Of a stretch of DNA of 64,000 nucleotides, positions 1-10,735 are shown one piece after another; positions within the stretch are counted from its first letter, which is position 1; each line of letters begins with the position of its first letter. Both the position numbers and the translations under genes were made by a program. Under the pieces are notes generated by a model. The model did no database searches and was not told the origin of the DNA. It was given only the letters and a program-made list of their open reading frames with translations. Source of the DNA: Paenibacillus sp. FSL R7-0204 (GTDB lineage Bacteria > Bacillota > Bacilli > Paenibacillales > Paenibacillaceae); the NCBI RefSeq assembly GCF_038002225.1, contig NZ_JBBOCA010000001.1:3844001-3908000 (forward strand), read 5' to 3'.

Positions 1-808
1 TAATCACAGCATAGATATGGTCGCCGTCCTCTATAGCTTCCGAGAGGCGCTTGAGCACCACTGCCCCCGCGCCTTCCCCGAAGATGGTCCCATCGGCACG
101 GCTGTCGAAGGGGCGGCAAACGCCACTTTTGGAATAAATAGTACCCTCCTGGTAGAGATAACCCGACTTGCCCGGCTGCTCCAGCGTTACCCCTCCGGCA
201 ACGGCCAGGTTGCAGTCTCCCAGCAGGAGACCCTGGCAAGCCAGATGAACTGCTGCAAGCGAGGTTGAACACGCAGTATACAGAGTGTAGCTGGGTCCCG
301 TCAGATTGAGCTTGTAGGAGATTAGTTGGCTTAAGAAATCCTTGCTCGACACGATACCCGACTCCAGCACATCTTCACCGTCTCCATGGCGGGACAGATG
401 GTCACTCGTCCATTTCAGGTCGAGCGGAGCCCCGGCATACATGCCGATTTGTCCTTCATACCGGTCGGGGTGATAGCCCGAATTCTCTAGTGCATGATAG
501 ACAATTTCGTGGAACAGACGAATCTGGGGGTCCATGTTCTCGGCTTCCCAGGAGGCATATCCGAATAAAGAAGCATCAAAATCGTATACGTTATCCAGGC
601 AAGGCTTCGCTCTGACATAATCGGGATGGTTTAAACGTTCTGGAGAAATCCCTTGTTCCCGGAGCTCTTCGTAGCTGAATTGGGTTACTGAGGATACGCC
701 GTGGATCAGCAGCTTCCAATACGCCTCGATAGTCTCCGCCCCCGGAAATTTACCGCTCATGCCAATGATGGCAATCTCAAGTCCGGTCTCTGTCGTCTCT
801 TCACTCAT
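1..808 (-). CDS. PKS ketosynthase, N-terminal part (runs off window start)
   Basis: The first 269 codons of a further polyketide synthase protein; the rest lies beyond base 1. It opens with a short acidic leader (MSEETTETG) followed by a ketosynthase start (EIAIIGMSGKFPG). It continues to the active-site cysteine motif TACSTSLAAVHLAC, so the nucleophile is present; the two catalytic histidines fall outside the window. ATG at 808 follows the stop of the upstream 3303-residue synthase by only 4 bp, so the genes are co-transcribed. The upstream protein ends in an ACP and a charged tail, so this KS most likely takes the chain from that ACP. Family assignment is certain; domains downstream of the KS are unknown. 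Confidence 0.93.
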   Translation of the reverse strand, partial: MSEETTETGLEIAIIGMSGKFPGAETIEAYWKLLIHGVSSVTQFSYEELREQGISPERLNHPDYVRAKPCLDNVYDFDASLFGYASWEAENMDPQIRLFHEIVYHALENSGYHPDRYEGQIGMYAGAPLDLKWTSDHLSRHGDGEDVLESGIVSSKDFLSQLISYKLNLTGPSYTLYTACSTSLAAVHLACQGLLLGDCNLAVAGGVTLEQPGKSGYLYQEGTIYSKSGVCRPFDSRADGTIFGEGAGAVVLKRLSEAIEDGDHIYAVI

Positions 809-812
809 TACA

Positions 813-3800
813 TCACCTTCTTCCTTTGATGGACTCCAGTGTTTTCAAGCGGCTTGCTTTTCTTTTGCGGTCTTCGGAATCTTTGAGAACCTCGCTCTTG
901 TCTGTCGCGTCTTCCTTGTCCGCGAATAAATAGGCATCCAGCAGATGAATCGTCGGGTAGGAGTACATTTTGATAATCGACGTATCTTTGACAGATAAAG
1001 CATTGAGTTGGGCATTAATCTGAATCAGATCAAGGGAGCTTGCTCCCGCTTCGAAAAAATTGTCATGCAGACCAATCGCCTCCAGCTCCAGATAGTCCAT
1101 GAACAGTTCTGCCAGCTTCTTCTGTGTCTGTGTAAGCGGAGGTGCATATTCAGTGCTGTTAGCCATCCGTTTGCGCTTGCGACCCGCAGAGAGATGCTTA
1201 GTAGCAGGTCTTATCCCATCCGGCTTGTTGGCTTCAAGTAAGGAATACCGGGTGTTCAGATCGGTCGTTGACAACAGCCACTGAACAGGAGACCACTCTG
1301 CACTCATGACTTTGGATAAAATATGCTCAAGCACTTCCATTCCTTCAGCATTGGTCATTCCACCCTGAAGCTGCACCATTTCCGGCTTTGGAGCTGAGGC
1401 ATCTTCCTGGGTAATGACGATTTTGCCGATATGCTTGGCCGATGCCATATAGCGGAAAGCCTCTTCCGTATCTGCGAACCGGTAAGGGATCACAGGCAGC
1501 GGTGTGAACGTGCCTTCCTCCACATGCCGGGCAAGCTCGCGCAAGAGCCTCGTATATCCGGGAAGGCCGCTGTCCATGCTGATGGCTGACACAGAAATTC
1601 CTTTCTCAAAAACTCGCATTCCCAGCGTGCTGTTCTCCATAATGTCCTTTACGCCCATTTCCAGAAATCTGCCGTGCGGGGCCAATAAGGAGAGCCCTTG
1701 CTCGACAGCCTCACCCGTAAGGGCATTCAGAATGACGTCTACCGTTCCGGCAGACTCACGGATCTGGTCGGCAAAAGCAAGATCCCGCGAGGAGTACACA
1801 TGCGAGATACCTAGTGAACGCAGGTAGTCCCGTTTCTCTTCGGTACCGGCCGTTGCATAAATCTCCGCTCCAACCCACTTGGCGATTTGCACGGCTGCCA
1901 GACCCACGCCGCCAGTTGCCGTATGAATTAGCACTTTCTCGCCCAAGGAGAGCTGTCCACGGATGATTAGCGCGTAGTAAGCGGTCATAAAGGCAATCGG
2001 CAGGGTTGCCGCTTCAGTAAACGATATCCGGGAAGGCTTGCGTGCCACCGAGCTTGCCGGCACCCGTGCGTATTTTCCCAAGCTTGCTCCGGCTATCGCC
2101 ATCACTTCATCTCCGGGCAGCCAATCAGTTACGCCTGCCCCCACCCTGGTTATCGTTCCCGCACATTCCAGGCCGAAGCTGAAACCATAGGGTTCCGGCA
2201 GCTTGAGCACACCGAGTGCATACAACACTTCCTTAAAGTTCAGGCCGTTAGCTGCCACTCTAATCTCTACCTCATCCGGTTCTGGAGGCAGCCGATATTC
2301 AGACAGGATATGGAGGCTGTTCAGTTCACCCGGCACAGTTAATCCCAGCCGGTAATTACCGACCGCAGGCAACGTTCCATTGCGTTCCAGCGGCAATTGG
2401 TCTGACAGTGACTGGTTGCGGACTTTGCGCATGACATATTCTTCAATCTCCATGAGTACACTGCCTTCCAGATCGGTAATGCGGCAGGTATACGTCCGGG
2501 CTTCCTCCCTTTGTTCCCCTTCTTGCACAATGGTGTAGAGATTAGCAGAGAACGGCCGGAGAATCTGGAGGTTCTTATAGGCAAAAGGCAGATACGCATG
2601 GCTGTCCTCCGATTGTCCGCCCAGCAGGCTCGTTGCCCGGTCCATCAGAGCTGGATGAACTCCGTAATCAGCCGAGTCTCTTGCCAGATCCTCTGGCAGT
2701 GACAATTCGGCAAACGCTTCGTTCTCGTTGCGGACGAACCGGCGTATGTTGTTCCAGTGCGGGCCATATTGCATGCGTACCCCCGTGCCCTCGCTGGATC
2801 GTTCTGCTTCTACAGGAACCGCTGCGGCCAGTAGACCATTCTGGAGCTTATTGAGCTCTGCGCCGCTGAGGGTCCGATCATTCTGCTCATCCAGGCGTTC
2901 CGCACAGCCTTTGGCATGTTGTATCCATTCCCCTGCTGCTCCTATGGAGGACATGGAGAATTCCCAGCCGCTACTGTTATTGGACCAAACGGTTCTTAGC
3001 TCACACTTCTCTTCGACCACAAGCGGTTGTACAAAAAACAGTTCAACAATGTTCAGACCGATATCTCCGGTTAACTCTTCAAACGATGCCCTCAGAATCT
3101 CTACATAACCTGTTCCCGGTAAAATGGAGGAACCGAGCATCCGGTGGCCGTCCAGTACCCATTGATGCTCTGCCGACAATCTGGATATATAGACCGTCTG
3201 CGTCTCGCTTGCCGACACCCTTTTGGAGGTTAGCAGCGGGTGGAAGATGCGCAGCGGGAGCTCCGCTTGCCCTTTTTTGCTAGCCGGGTGCTCCGCCTTA
3301 TCTGTGCCGGAGCCGTTATACCGGTTCACAGCTTCAACTGCCATCCCCGTCTCCTTCCAAGCATCCCAATCCACGCTGACTACCCGCATTCCAGACGAAT
3401 CCCCGGCATGTGCACGGGCGAATCCGTCCATGAAGGCATTGGCCGCTGCGTACCCGCTCTGCCCGAAAGCACCGAATGTTCCGCTAATCGAGGAGAAGAG
3501 CAGGAGAAATGCCGGTGGCTGGTGCATTGCTGCAAGCGCATCATATAAGACTGTCGTCCCTGCGATTTTGGGCCGCAGCACCTCTTCGGTCTGTTCTCTT
3601 GTTGCGATGTGGATCATGCTTCCATCCGGCACTCCTGCTGCATGGAATACCCCGTCCAACGGGCCGAAGCGCTCCACCGCTGTGCTAATGGCATGTTCCA
3701 TCGAAGACCGGTCAGCGACATCGGCATATTCGACATGCACCTGCGCTCCGCTCACACATAGCTGTTCCAGCCGATCCTGCACCGGATGCGGCTTGCGGCT

Positions 3801-6800
3801 AACCAGCACAAGCTTGGCCTGATATTGACCAGCCAGATACTCGGCGAGCGCAAGGCCGATTCCGCCAATGCCGCCAGTGATCAGGTACACCGCTCCCTTG
3901 CGCAAAGCGCCGGACCGAAGGCTTATCCGGGGAAGGGGTACCTGAATGAAAGCATGTTCATACCGGTGTGAGGACCGCAGTGCTTGCCGGATGGGCAACG
4001 GGCTAACCTTACTATCCGAACCCTCGAAAGGCAGGGTCAGCAGAATTCCTGGATTCGCGGCGATGGACTCCTGATCGAGATCCAGTGTATGCACCCGGAT
4101 ATGCGGATACTCCAGCGGGATAACGCTGGCTATCCCAAGCAGGGCAGCTTTCAACGGATCTACGATGTCGTTCGGATGGACCCGTTCCATTTGATCTGTG
4201 ACCAGTATTAGCTCCAGCGGCTTCCCTTGCACGGCTACAGCTGCAGCACGCACCAGCTCCAGTACACTGTACAGGCAGCGGTTAAGCACCTCAGTGCAGG
4301 CAAGATTCTCCCCACTTCGTCCAGACGCTACTTGGGCACGAGCTAAAGTCTCAGCTTGTTCCAACCCGAGACTCCACAAGTGAATGATCTGTTCAGGCAG
4401 CTGTGTGCCGGCTTCGGCAAGCACTTCAAATAATTGAGCATAATGGTCCGGGTTGCCGGGATCAAGGGTGTACTCCGCAGCAGATTCCCTCTGAAAGGTC
4501 CCTTCGGGGTAGACCTTGATCCACTGAGCCCCTTGTTCCTCCAGCAACACTGCATACTGGTCAGCGAGAAGGCTCCGCTCAGTGAACAACAGCACCGTCT
4601 GTCCCTTGCAGCCAGGACGCTTTCCTTCCATACTGCCCTCTTGCTCACTCCAGTCTGGGGCATAAGCCCATTCATAAACGGGACGGTTGCGGGCATTCGA
4701 GCTGTCCGGCTGGATATCCTCTGCCTTACCCTGCTGATATTTCCAGTAATATTGCTTCCCGAACGGGTATACCGGCAGGGAAACCCGCCGTCCTTTGCGG
4801 TTCTCAAATACCCTCTCCCATTGGATGGACACTCCGCTCATCCATAGGTCGCTCAAGGCCTGAAGCAGATGGATACCTGATGTCTGTGCCTCGGAGGCTT
4901 TGGGTAATATGCTAAGAATCTTACTATTGCTGCCGGTACCCGGATTACGGCGGATCAGTTGACCCAGCGTCCGCCCGGGGCCGACTTCCAGAAATACGGG
5001 TTCAAGCTGTTTCGCCAGCGTTGCCACGCCTTCCGAGAACCTGACGGTTTGCCGGACATGATTCACATAATATTCAGGGTCCACCGCTTGTTCGGCTGTG
5101 ATAAACTCACCCGTAACATTGGAGATATACGGAATTGCCGGAGCCGCCCATTTAATTTCTTGGAGCGCTTTGCTGTAGGGTCCGAGCATCGGCTCCATCA
5201 TCGCGGAATGAAAGGCATGCGATACCTGCAGACGGAAGGGCTCATGACCGCTTTGCCGCAGCTCGGCTGACAGGGCACGTATCGATGCGGGCGGTCCCGA
5301 GACCACTGTGAGTTCCGGGCTGTTGGTCGCAGCCACGGACAGAGCTTGTCGTTCGCCCAGCAGTGGGAGCACATGCTCGTACCCAAGGCCAATGCTAATC
5401 ATCTCGCCGAGCTCCATCTGCTGCATTAACGAGGAACGGCGGATCACCAGCCGGATGGTCTCCTCCAGTGTCAACACGCCTGCGAGGCAGGCAGCTGTGT
5501 ATTCACCCAAGCTATGCCCGAGCATAGCCGTCTGCGAGATGCCCCAATGCTGCAAAAGCCGGGCCAGCGCATACTCCACCATGAACAGCAGCGGCTGGGC
5601 AACTTCGGTCTGATCGATAGCGTGTAAAGCCGTTGCCAGCAGTGATGACCCTTCCGGGTCAGGCTCCTGCTGCCAGATGGACCGCAAATCGGCCGTCAGG
5701 ATGGGTGAGGCCAGCTCCAGACAGCGATCCATTTCACGCTGGAATAGCGGCTGCGTATTATACAGGTGACGTGCCATTCCTGTGTATTGGGCTCCTTGGC
5801 CCGGGAATGCGAATACCACATTCACGGCCTCCCGGATACGGGCAATGTTGCGTGTTCCATTCAGGAAAGCTCGCAAGCCGGCAGCAAGCTCAGCAGCATC
5901 TGCGGCAATCCATGCCATCCGGAAGTTCAATTCTTGCCGGCCTGTATTCAGCGTAAAGGCGATATCCGCAATCTGTTGCGCTTGACCTTCTGCTGAACTG
6001 AGATAATGGAGCAAGTCTTCTGTTTTTTGCAGCAAGGCTTCTTCTGTCGCAGCGGATAATAAGAACAATTCGGGTGAGCCCTCACTCCGGTTCTGTCTGT
6101 TCCCAGGATCTGCCGCGATGGAAAGCGGGGCCTCTTCCAGGACGACATGCGCATTGGTTCCGCCGATTCCAAATGAGCTTACGCCGGCACGGCGAGGCGA
6201 ACCTTCCGGCGGCAGCCAATCCTGAAGTGTGGCATTGACATACAGTGAACTTTTGTCGAAGCCGATAGCTGGATTGGCCTGCTTATAATGCAAGCTGGGA
6301 GGCAACTGCTTGTGATGCAGTGCCAGCACGGTTTTGATGAATCCGGCAATGCCCGCAGCAGCATCGAGATGTCCGATATTGGTTTTGACAGACCCGATGG
6401 CTGTTTCGGTTCCATTGGAGGCGGGGAACAACCCGGACAAGGCTTCGATCTCAATGGGATCACCCAGTGGAGTTCCTGTACCATGTGTCTCAATGTAACT
6501 AATGGTTTCCGCTGAGACAGCTGCGGCTTCCAGGGCAGCCGTCACAACATCTAGTTGTCCCTGAACGCTAGGTGCTGTGAATCCAGCCTTGCGCGTTCCA
6601 TCGTTGTTAATCGCAGATCCTTTAATAACAGCGTAGATGTGATCGCCATCCTGAACGGCCTGATCCAGCTTTTTTAACACCACAAGACCCGCACCATCGC
6701 CGCTCACTGTGCCTTTGGCATCTGTATCGAAGGCTCTGCAGTGCCCATCGGGTGATTTAATCATGCCATCCTGGTAGGTGTAGCCCGATTTCTTGGGTAC

Positions 6801-9800
6801 TGAGATCGACACCCCACCTGCAAGCGCCAGATCCGATTCTCCTCTTAGCAGGGAATTACAGGCTAGATGTACCGCAACCAGTGACGAAGAACATGCAGTT
6901 TCAACGGTTAACGACGGCCCTTTCAGATTGAGCTTATAAGAGACGGGCATGCTCAGGGAATGTACATTTAGATTGGCCGCCCGCCAGCGCTCTGTATCAT
7001 CCTCCAGGGAATCGAACAGCCGGTTCACCCAGTTCAAATGGACCGTTGCGCCTACGAATAAGCCTATGGCATTCCGGTACCGCATGGGATCGTATCCGGC
7101 ATCCTCCAGGCCCGCCCAAGCGAGCTCATGCAAAATGCGAAGCTGCGGGTCCATCAGTTCAGCCTCTTGCGGACTATAATGGAATAACTCCGCATCGAAG
7201 TATTCAATATCCTCAAGCATCCCCTTCGCTTTCACATACCTGGGATCACGCAGCAGCGTCTCGGCAACTCCGGCAGCGCTTAATTCTTCATCAGAAAAGA
7301 ATGAGATGCTCTCCTTCCCCTCCCGAAGATTGCTCCAAAAACTCATCGGATCGGCAGCGCCTGGGAACCTTCCGGCAAGTCCAATGACAGCAATATCACT
7401 GGTTATTAAAGAGGAATCTTCCATCTTCTCTTGCTCTACTTGGGAAATAGCCGCCGTATGATCGGTTTCGTTCTTCGGACTCTCTTCTGATTGCTTCGCT
7501 GCCATGTACGCGGCGAGCTCTCTAACCGTAGGATATCGGAATAAATCGGTTACCGACAGTTCAATACCGGTGGAAGCACGCAGGGTATCGCTGATACGGA
7601 TCGTCAAGAGCGAATTGCCGCCGATATCAAAAAAGGGGGCATCCAGTTCAATCTGTTCCACCCCTAATGCTTCCTTCCAAGCTTCCAGCACCGTGATTTC
7701 CATTGAGGCCAGTGATTTAACAGGTGTACCTCCGGTGACTGGGGAGGGGAACGGCAGGTTGCGCAGCGCCTTCTTGTCAATTTTTCCGTTGATTGTCAGC
7801 GGCAGTGCAGCAAGCTGCATGTAACGCGTAGGCACTGCATAGGAGGGCAGCCGTTCCAGCATAGCTTTTCTTAGCTGACCTGGTTGCAGTGTGTTCCCCG
7901 CTACGAAATAGGCAGCTAGCTCCTTCTCCCGGTCCACGGACTGAATCACAATAATCGTACAGTCTTCGATTCCGGGCAACTGGCTTAATTCATGTTCGAT
8001 TTCCTGCAGCTCAAGCCGGTATCCCCGAACCTTCACCTGATTGTCAGCTCTCCCGAGAAAATCAATATTACCATCGGGCAGCCAGCGGGCTAAATCCCCT
8101 GTCCTGTACATCCTGTACTCTGGATATAACGGATCGGGAATGAACTTGGCTTTGGTTAGCTCAGGGTTGTTCAGATATCCTCTTGCTACGCCTTCCAGCC
8201 CGACGCATAGTTCACCAATCGCTCCCACAGGCAAAAACTGTTGATTAAGGTCCAGAATATATGCAGTAGAGTTCGAGACAGGTCTGCCGATTGGAATTCT
8301 GGTCTCATATTCCCGTTCAATCGCAAATGTAGTGGACAGCACCGAATTCTCGGAAGGACCATAGCCATTGACAAGTGTCAAAGCCGGGCAGGCCTGTCTC
8401 ACCTTGTTAATCTGTGTTGGCGACAACGTATCCCCGCCAATAATCAGATAACGCAGGGAACGGAACAGCGAAGGCTCCACACTGGCTAATTGATTGAACA
8501 GCGGTGTAGTCATCCACATCAGGCTTATTTTCTGCTGGAGCAGTGTTTCTTTTAATACCTGAGGCATCAGCAGCTTGTCCTGATCCATCAGGTACAGTGA
8601 CGCTCCGTTCAGCAGTGCCCCCCAGATCTCGAAGTTGGAGACATCGAATTCAAACGGACATGTCGGCAAAATCACATCACTGGTGCTGAAATTAACAAAC
8701 TCTGTATGCTTCACCAGCCGCACGATCCCTCTATGCTCGATCATCACACCTTTGGGCCTTCCGGTAGATCCGGAAGTATACACAATACAGGCTACACGGT
8801 GTCCGCCATCATGCGAAGAAGGGAAGCTGTCCAGCAGATCCGTATCTTCTGTATCAATGATATCTTGGTAACGCAGGGTGCCTACATTCATCGATGTCAT
8901 AAAAGAAAGCCGGCTGTCCCTGTCAGACAGCATAAGCCGCATCCCTGAATCTTCGATCATGAATCTAAGCCGATCTTCGGGATAATCCGGGTGCAGAGGC
9001 ACATAAGCCGCGCCGGATTTCAGAATTGCAAGCAGTCCCATGATCGTCTCCGGGCTCCGCCGAGACTCGATTCCAATGTATTGCTCCGGCCCGGCTCCAA
9101 GACGAATCAGTGCAGCGGCTACCTGGTCTGACCTCCGATCAAGCTCAGCATAGGTCCACTTGACTTGCTCATGAATGATGGCAATGTTCTGGGGATGGCT
9201 CCGTGCCATCGTGGTGAACCACTGCGGAATCGATTGTTCACGGAACTGCTTCAGGGGTCCGGCGGCGGACAGCAGCCCGTTCATTTTTAGAGCATCAGGT
9301 TCAGCGATTCTAATGTCAGATATCTGCGCCTCCGGCTGCGTGACCAGATTGTGCAGCAGTTGAACAAAGCACTGTGACATCTGATTTACCACAAAATAGT
9401 CATAGCTTTCCTGATCATAAATGAAGTCCATTTCGAAACCACTGCTCTCCCGAATGAGCAGGGTAAGCGGATAATGAGTGTGCTCCACCATTTCAAAGGA
9501 GCTGATCGACAAGGGAGCTTGTCCGGTTAGGCCTTCCGCTGCGGAACCTGCCATTGGCTGCTCCAGGAGCACCTTATCCAGCGGATAGTTCTCCATGACC
9601 AGCAAGGTATCAAATAACTCTTCGGTACCATGAATACCGGCGTATCCCCTGATCTCGGACAGACCGGCCATTTCATAGGGACGCCTGGCTGTAATTGCGG
9701 ATTGAACACCCGCGAAATACTCCAGAACACTTTCTCTCTTGCGGCTGGAAAGACGCAACGGCACCGTATTGATCAACAGCCCGACTATACGCTCGATGCC

Positions 9801-10724
9801 GGTAAGACTAACGCCCCTGCCGGATAACGTCGAGCCAAAAACAATATCGTCGACATGTTTGAACCGCTGAAGCAAAAGGCCCCACGCACCATTCATCAAG
9901 GTGGCTACCGGCATGCCATTGTTTTGGCAGAATAACCGCATTCCCGCCGCTGCCGTTTCCGGTATGCTCAGGGATACCCGTTTGAATCCCGGGCGCCGGG
10001 GTTTGTAGAACGGTTGTACCGTTTGTTTGATTTCATAATTCCGCAGGCAATCAGCCCAATATACCGCTTCACGTTCCGGTTGGCGTGAGCCTTTGACAGC
10101 CGCCAGATAAGCCTTCATTCCCGGCTTTGCCGAAGGGGACACTTCCTGATCTTCAGCTAGTGCCCGGTAGGCATGAAGCCATTCTTCCAGCACAATGCCC
10201 AGACTCCAGCCATCCAGCAGAATATGATGGAACGTCAGGAACAATCCGCACTCCCCGTCGAACTTACATAATACGATTCGTAGGGTTTCCCGGGTCAAAT
10301 CAAAGCGCATGGCCCGGTTCCGTTTACCTATGATTTCTGCAGTTAGCTGCATCCATTCTTTCCTGCTCCTCGTCTGCTTCAGAGCCTTATGGTCCTCAGT
10401 GGAAAGGAATGCTCTGATTTCATCAGGTATCATTCCGCCCGTGAAATCATAGATTTCCGGCATCGGTTCACGGTTCCGAAGCACAATCTGCACAGGTGAC
10501 CGGAGCCCCTCCCATTTGAACACGGACCGCAATGCGTCATTCGCACGGTAGACAGCGAGCCAGGCTTCATTGAACAGCTGGTTATCTACTTGCCCCTGTA
10601 GACTCAGGACAAGGTGCTCCATGTATTCACTTTTGGATTCCTCCTGCAAATAATGAAAGAGCATCCCTTGCTGCAGCGGACGCAGCGGCCAAATATCCTG
10701 GACGTTGTTTTTCTCAACCTTCAT
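813..10724 (-). CDS. Hybrid NRPS-PKS, C-A-T-KS-AT-KR-DH-ER-ACP (3303 aa)
   Basis: Adds one amino acid and then one fully reduced C2 unit to the growing chain. Domains by approximate residue: C 5-450 (HHILLDG near 166); A 510-985 (YTSGSTGRPKG, YRTGDL); T near 1038 (GGNSL); KS 1108-1530 (Cys ~1278 in TACSSS, HGTGT, NIGH); AT 1640-1935 (GHSLGE Ser ~1738, HAFHS typical of malonyl); KR 2270-2460 (GGIGGIG, Tyr ~2425); DH 2495-2780 (HRMLGSSILP, HPALMD); ER 2805-3110 (ATGGVGLAAVQ); ACP near 3225 (GASSLD). The order KR-DH-ER is not the usual DH-ER-KR. The N-terminus (VQDIWPLRPLQQGMLFH) resembles C domains that accept from an upstream epimerase. My hand-read A code is DVFWIGGV, near the valine code DAFWIGGT, so an aliphatic residue is likely. 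ATG 10724 is preferred because AGGAGG lies 6 nt upstream, inside an upstream in-frame GTG extension. Confidence 0.95.
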   Translation of the reverse strand: MKVEKNNVQDIWPLRPLQQGMLFHYLQEESKSEYMEHLVLSLQGQVDNQLFNEAWLAVYRANDALRSVFKWEGLRSPVQIVLRNREPMPEIYDFTGGMIPDEIRAFLSTEDHKALKQTRSRKEWMQLTAEIIGKRNRAMRFDLTRETLRIVLCKFDGECGLFLTFHHILLDGWSLGIVLEEWLHAYRALAEDQEVSPSAKPGMKAYLAAVKGSRQPEREAVYWADCLRNYEIKQTVQPFYKPRRPGFKRVSLSIPETAAAGMRLFCQNNGMPVATLMNGAWGLLLQRFKHVDDIVFGSTLSGRGVSLTGIERIVGLLINTVPLRLSSRKRESVLEYFAGVQSAITARRPYEMAGLSEIRGYAGIHGTEELFDTLLVMENYPLDKVLLEQPMAGSAAEGLTGQAPLSISSFEMVEHTHYPLTLLIRESSGFEMDFIYDQESYDYFVVNQMSQCFVQLLHNLVTQPEAQISDIRIAEPDALKMNGLLSAAGPLKQFREQSIPQWFTTMARSHPQNIAIIHEQVKWTYAELDRRSDQVAAALIRLGAGPEQYIGIESRRSPETIMGLLAILKSGAAYVPLHPDYPEDRLRFMIEDSGMRLMLSDRDSRLSFMTSMNVGTLRYQDIIDTEDTDLLDSFPSSHDGGHRVACIVYTSGSTGRPKGVMIEHRGIVRLVKHTEFVNFSTSDVILPTCPFEFDVSNFEIWGALLNGASLYLMDQDKLLMPQVLKETLLQQKISLMWMTTPLFNQLASVEPSLFRSLRYLIIGGDTLSPTQINKVRQACPALTLVNGYGPSENSVLSTTFAIEREYETRIPIGRPVSNSTAYILDLNQQFLPVGAIGELCVGLEGVARGYLNNPELTKAKFIPDPLYPEYRMYRTGDLARWLPDGNIDFLGRADNQVKVRGYRLELQEIEHELSQLPGIEDCTIIVIQSVDREKELAAYFVAGNTLQPGQLRKAMLERLPSYAVPTRYMQLAALPLTINGKIDKKALRNLPFPSPVTGGTPVKSLASMEITVLEAWKEALGVEQIELDAPFFDIGGNSLLTIRISDTLRASTGIELSVTDLFRYPTVRELAAYMAAKQSEESPKNETDHTAAISQVEQEKMEDSSLITSDIAVIGLAGRFPGAADPMSFWSNLREGKESISFFSDEELSAAGVAETLLRDPRYVKAKGMLEDIEYFDAELFHYSPQEAELMDPQLRILHELAWAGLEDAGYDPMRYRNAIGLFVGATVHLNWVNRLFDSLEDDTERWRAANLNVHSLSMPVSYKLNLKGPSLTVETACSSSLVAVHLACNSLLRGESDLALAGGVSISVPKKSGYTYQDGMIKSPDGHCRAFDTDAKGTVSGDGAGLVVLKKLDQAVQDGDHIYAVIKGSAINNDGTRKAGFTAPSVQGQLDVVTAALEAAAVSAETISYIETHGTGTPLGDPIEIEALSGLFPASNGTETAIGSVKTNIGHLDAAAGIAGFIKTVLALHHKQLPPSLHYKQANPAIGFDKSSLYVNATLQDWLPPEGSPRRAGVSSFGIGGTNAHVVLEEAPLSIAADPGNRQNRSEGSPELFLLSAATEEALLQKTEDLLHYLSSAEGQAQQIADIAFTLNTGRQELNFRMAWIAADAAELAAGLRAFLNGTRNIARIREAVNVVFAFPGQGAQYTGMARHLYNTQPLFQREMDRCLELASPILTADLRSIWQQEPDPEGSSLLATALHAIDQTEVAQPLLFMVEYALARLLQHWGISQTAMLGHSLGEYTAACLAGVLTLEETIRLVIRRSSLMQQMELGEMISIGLGYEHVLPLLGERQALSVAATNSPELTVVSGPPASIRALSAELRQSGHEPFRLQVSHAFHSAMMEPMLGPYSKALQEIKWAAPAIPYISNVTGEFITAEQAVDPEYYVNHVRQTVRFSEGVATLAKQLEPVFLEVGPGRTLGQLIRRNPGTGSNSKILSILPKASEAQTSGIHLLQALSDLWMSGVSIQWERVFENRKGRRVSLPVYPFGKQYYWKYQQGKAEDIQPDSSNARNRPVYEWAYAPDWSEQEGSMEGKRPGCKGQTVLLFTERSLLADQYAVLLEEQGAQWIKVYPEGTFQRESAAEYTLDPGNPDHYAQLFEVLAEAGTQLPEQIIHLWSLGLEQAETLARAQVASGRSGENLACTEVLNRCLYSVLELVRAAAVAVQGKPLELILVTDQMERVHPNDIVDPLKAALLGIASVIPLEYPHIRVHTLDLDQESIAANPGILLTLPFEGSDSKVSPLPIRQALRSSHRYEHAFIQVPLPRISLRSGALRKGAVYLITGGIGGIGLALAEYLAGQYQAKLVLVSRKPHPVQDRLEQLCVSGAQVHVEYADVADRSSMEHAISTAVERFGPLDGVFHAAGVPDGSMIHIATREQTEEVLRPKIAGTTVLYDALAAMHQPPAFLLLFSSISGTFGAFGQSGYAAANAFMDGFARAHAGDSSGMRVVSVDWDAWKETGMAVEAVNRYNGSGTDKAEHPASKKGQAELPLRIFHPLLTSKRVSASETQTVYISRLSAEHQWVLDGHRMLGSSILPGTGYVEILRASFEELTGDIGLNIVELFFVQPLVVEEKCELRTVWSNNSSGWEFSMSSIGAAGEWIQHAKGCAERLDEQNDRTLSGAELNKLQNGLLAAAVPVEAERSSEGTGVRMQYGPHWNNIRRFVRNENEAFAELSLPEDLARDSADYGVHPALMDRATSLLGGQSEDSHAYLPFAYKNLQILRPFSANLYTIVQEGEQREEARTYTCRITDLEGSVLMEIEEYVMRKVRNQSLSDQLPLERNGTLPAVGNYRLGLTVPGELNSLHILSEYRLPPEPDEVEIRVAANGLNFKEVLYALGVLKLPEPYGFSFGLECAGTITRVGAGVTDWLPGDEVMAIAGASLGKYARVPASSVARKPSRISFTEAATLPIAFMTAYYALIIRGQLSLGEKVLIHTATGGVGLAAVQIAKWVGAEIYATAGTEEKRDYLRSLGISHVYSSRDLAFADQIRESAGTVDVILNALTGEAVEQGLSLLAPHGRFLEMGVKDIMENSTLGMRVFEKGISVSAISMDSGLPGYTRLLRELARHVEEGTFTPLPVIPYRFADTEEAFRYMASAKHIGKIVITQEDASAPKPEMVQLQGGMTNAEGMEVLEHILSKVMSAEWSPVQWLLSTTDLNTRYSLLEANKPDGIRPATKHLSAGRKRKRMANSTEYAPPLTQTQKKLAELFMDYLELEAIGLHDNFFEAGASSLDLIQINAQLNALSVKDTSIIKMYSYPTIHLLDAYLFADKEDATDKSEVLKDSEDRKRKASRLKTLESIKGRR

Positions 10725-10735
10725 GTTGGGCCTCC

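Noticed and set aside
1008..9827. Numerous 60-200 codon plus-strand frames opposite the synthase genes
   Set aside because: They are antisense shadows of conserved PKS/NRPS domains and have no family signatures.
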